A DNA stretch of 64,000 nucleotides from JAGOUN01 sp040389005 (GTDB lineage Bacteria > Pseudomonadota > Gammaproteobacteria > JAGOUN01): the NCBI GenBank assembly GCA_040389005.1, contig JAZKAS010000009.1:1-64000 (forward strand). The letters run 5' to 3'. This document shows positions 62,729 to 64,000 of this stretch, one piece after another. A model generated the notes under the pieces. The model was not told the origin of the DNA and did no database searches. It worked only from the letters and a program-made list of their open reading frames with translations. The position numbers and the translations under genes are program-made. Within the stretch, counting starts at the first letter, position 1. Every line of letters begins with the position of its first letter.

Positions 62729-64000
62729 TTACATATTTTCTAACTGTGCAGAAGTTTCTGCAAACTTTCTAAACTCTGTTGATGTATTCATTAATTCTTG
62801 AAAATTCCCTTTAGCCACTATGGCCCCATGCTGTAAATAATAAATTTTATCATAATGCATAATAGTACTGATTCTATGTGCAATAGTAATAATGGTTCTA
62901 TCTTTACCCGCAACTGTTATAGCTTGAGTTACCTCGGCTTCTGTTTTATTGTCTAATGCTGCAGTTGCTTCATCCATCACCAAAACCGATGGGTTTCGAT
63001 AAAGTGCGCGAGCTATACCTATACGTTGCCGCTGCCCCCCTGAAAGCTGAATGCCATTTTCTCCAACTCGCGTATAAATACCTTGAGGAAGCGCGCTTAC
63101 AAATGCTGTTAGTGAAGCTGCTGCAAGACATATATGGACATGTGCATTATCGATCTTGTCTTCTGGAACACCAAAAGCAATATTTTGTCGAATGTCACTA
63201 TCGTAGAGATAAATCATTTGTGGAATATAGCTTAATAATGCTTGCCATTTTATGATGTTATCTTGCGTTAACTTTAAGCCATCAACACATAATGTTCCAG
63301 ATTTTGGCAAAAGTAAGCCTAGAATAATATCTGCAATAGTGGTTTTTCCCGCTCCTGACTCACCCACCAAGGCAACTTTTTCGCCTTTATTTATTTGGAT
63401 TGAAATACCATTTAACACAAGCTTGTCGTTATAAGTAAAAAAAATATTTTGTAATTGTATTTGTTTATTAAATTTAATTGAATTTAAATTATGTTCGTGC
63501 ATAAACGATTGCGAAGTTGCCAAAGCAGCATTTCTTATTTCATCATACACTTTTAAAAAACTTGGAAATGCACCGCGCATAGACGCGATTGCTTGTACTA
63601 TCCGATTTATACTTGGAAGCAATTGAACTGATGCGACACCAAAAACTGAAAGAAGCACAAAAATTTGTTCGCCTGTGTATCCTATTCTAGAGTAAACAAG
63701 TAATACAATGAGAATAATAGTAATTGCTGTAGACTCAATAATGTATCGAGAGCCTTGGCCAAACATCATTTGAAAGCTACTTGAAACAGCAATAAGCCTA
63801 GAGAAGCGATTGACTAATGCAATGAATGCTATTTCTTTATGGTATAGCTTTGTTTCTTTCATACTACCTAAGCTTTGCGCAACACATTGTGTTAATTTTT
63901 CGTAGCTATTGGTTTTTTGCTCGCCAAACGCAATCGCTTTCCGCCTAAATATTGCCATATAAATTTTGGAAGTGATTAGCACGCCACCAATTACGCTTAT
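62729..64000 (-). CDS. ABC transporter permease-ATPase, MsbA/PglK type (5' end outside the window)
   Basis: The frame is open to the right edge, so only the C-terminal 420 or so residues are visible. They contain the last membrane helices (about 'YIIESTAITIILIVLLVY') and a complete ATPase domain: Walker A 'GESGAGKTT', Q-loop 'LSYIPQMIYLYD', signature 'LSGGQRQRIGIARAL', Walker B 'VLVMDEATAALD' and switch 'IITIAHRIS'. This half-transporter type flips lipid A or undecaprenyl-linked oligosaccharides. In this locus, which shows no Wzx in the window, it may serve as the flippase. Confidence 0.85.
   Translation of the reverse strand: MSVIGGVLITSKIYMAIFRRKAIAFGEQKTNSYEKLTQCVAQSLGSMKETKLYHKEIAFIALVNRFSRLIAVSSSFQMMFGQGSRYIIESTAITIILIVLLVYSRIGYTGEQIFVLLSVFGVASVQLLPSINRIVQAIASMRGAFPSFLKVYDEIRNAALATSQSFMHEHNLNSIKFNKQIQLQNIFFTYNDKLVLNGISIQINKGEKVALVGESGAGKTTIADIILGLLLPKSGTLCVDGLKLTQDNIIKWQALLSYIPQMIYLYDSDIRQNIAFGVPEDKIDNAHVHICLAAASLTAFVSALPQGIYTRVGENGIQLSGGQRQRIGIARALYRNPSVLVMDEATAALDNKTEAEVTQAITVAGKDRTIITIAHRISTIMHYDKIYYLQHGAIVAKGNFQELMNTSTEFRKFAETSAQLENM

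Overview
The window is AT-rich DNA from a Gram-negative bacterium. It carries lipid A and O-antigen genes, Wza/Wzc export proteins and a PagL-type protein. A gammaproteobacterium of the Legionella/Coxiella/Rickettsiella kind (Legionellales) is the best guess. The reasons are paired POT-family peptide transporters, large hybrid sensor kinases, an X-Y-P-like cyclodipeptide synthase, 11-bp-spaced CTTAA direct repeats resembling PmrA boxes, and a giant eukaryote-like repeat protein. This placement is an inference. The sequence is a draft scaffold with three 10-N gaps (19432, 20306, 31570).

Region 1 (1-15 kb) is a surface polysaccharide locus. It has three GT-C-type membrane glycosyltransferases, an RgpF-like rhamnan protein, the Wzm/Wzt ABC exporter, the complete dTDP-L-rhamnose set (rmlC, rmlD, rmlB, rmlA) and a CDP-glycerol pair (TagD-like cytidylyltransferase and TagB/F-like glycerophosphotransferase). 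The likely product is a rhamnose-containing, possibly glycerol-phosphate-decorated, O-antigen. An AbiEii-type toxin-antitoxin pair sits between rmlD and rmlB, next to a duplicated scrap of rmlD.

Region 2 (15-33 kb) starts with tRNA-Phe and a PagL-like gene, followed by decayed HigA-like remnants. It then holds four large PAS-containing sensor kinases of two paralogous types in mirror order (A, B ... B', A'). Among them lie a PLP aminotransferase, an AAA-ATPase pseudogene, a SNF2 helicase, a double-GNAT protein and a probable cyclodipeptide synthase. The synthase is two bases upstream of kinase B', whose N-terminus is a SemiSWEET/PQ-loop domain. I read this as a candidate small-molecule (diketopiperazine) production and sensing locus. 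A hicAB module closes the region.

Region 3 (33-49 kb) is accessory. It has an MFS exporter, a Wzb-like phosphatase, two POT peptide transporters around an unknown gene, a proline-iminopeptidase-like hydrolase, a single-domain response regulator, a nitrilase-family amidase, an S24-type repressor lacking its usual lysine, an acidic unknown protein, and a 1403-residue protein with long Pro/Ser/Gln/Thr repeats like those of stramenopile algae.

Region 4 (49-64 kb) is a second polysaccharide locus. It contains an alkaline-phosphatase-fold protein, GT4 glycosyltransferases, Wza, Wzc, a UDP-sugar dehydrogenase, a GIPC-transferase-like beta-propeller protein, an AsnB-type amidotransferase, a FemAB-like acyltransferase and the 3' part of an MsbA/PglK-like ABC transporter that runs off the window. 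The Wzb-like phosphatase at 34.7 kb is the likely partner of Wzc.
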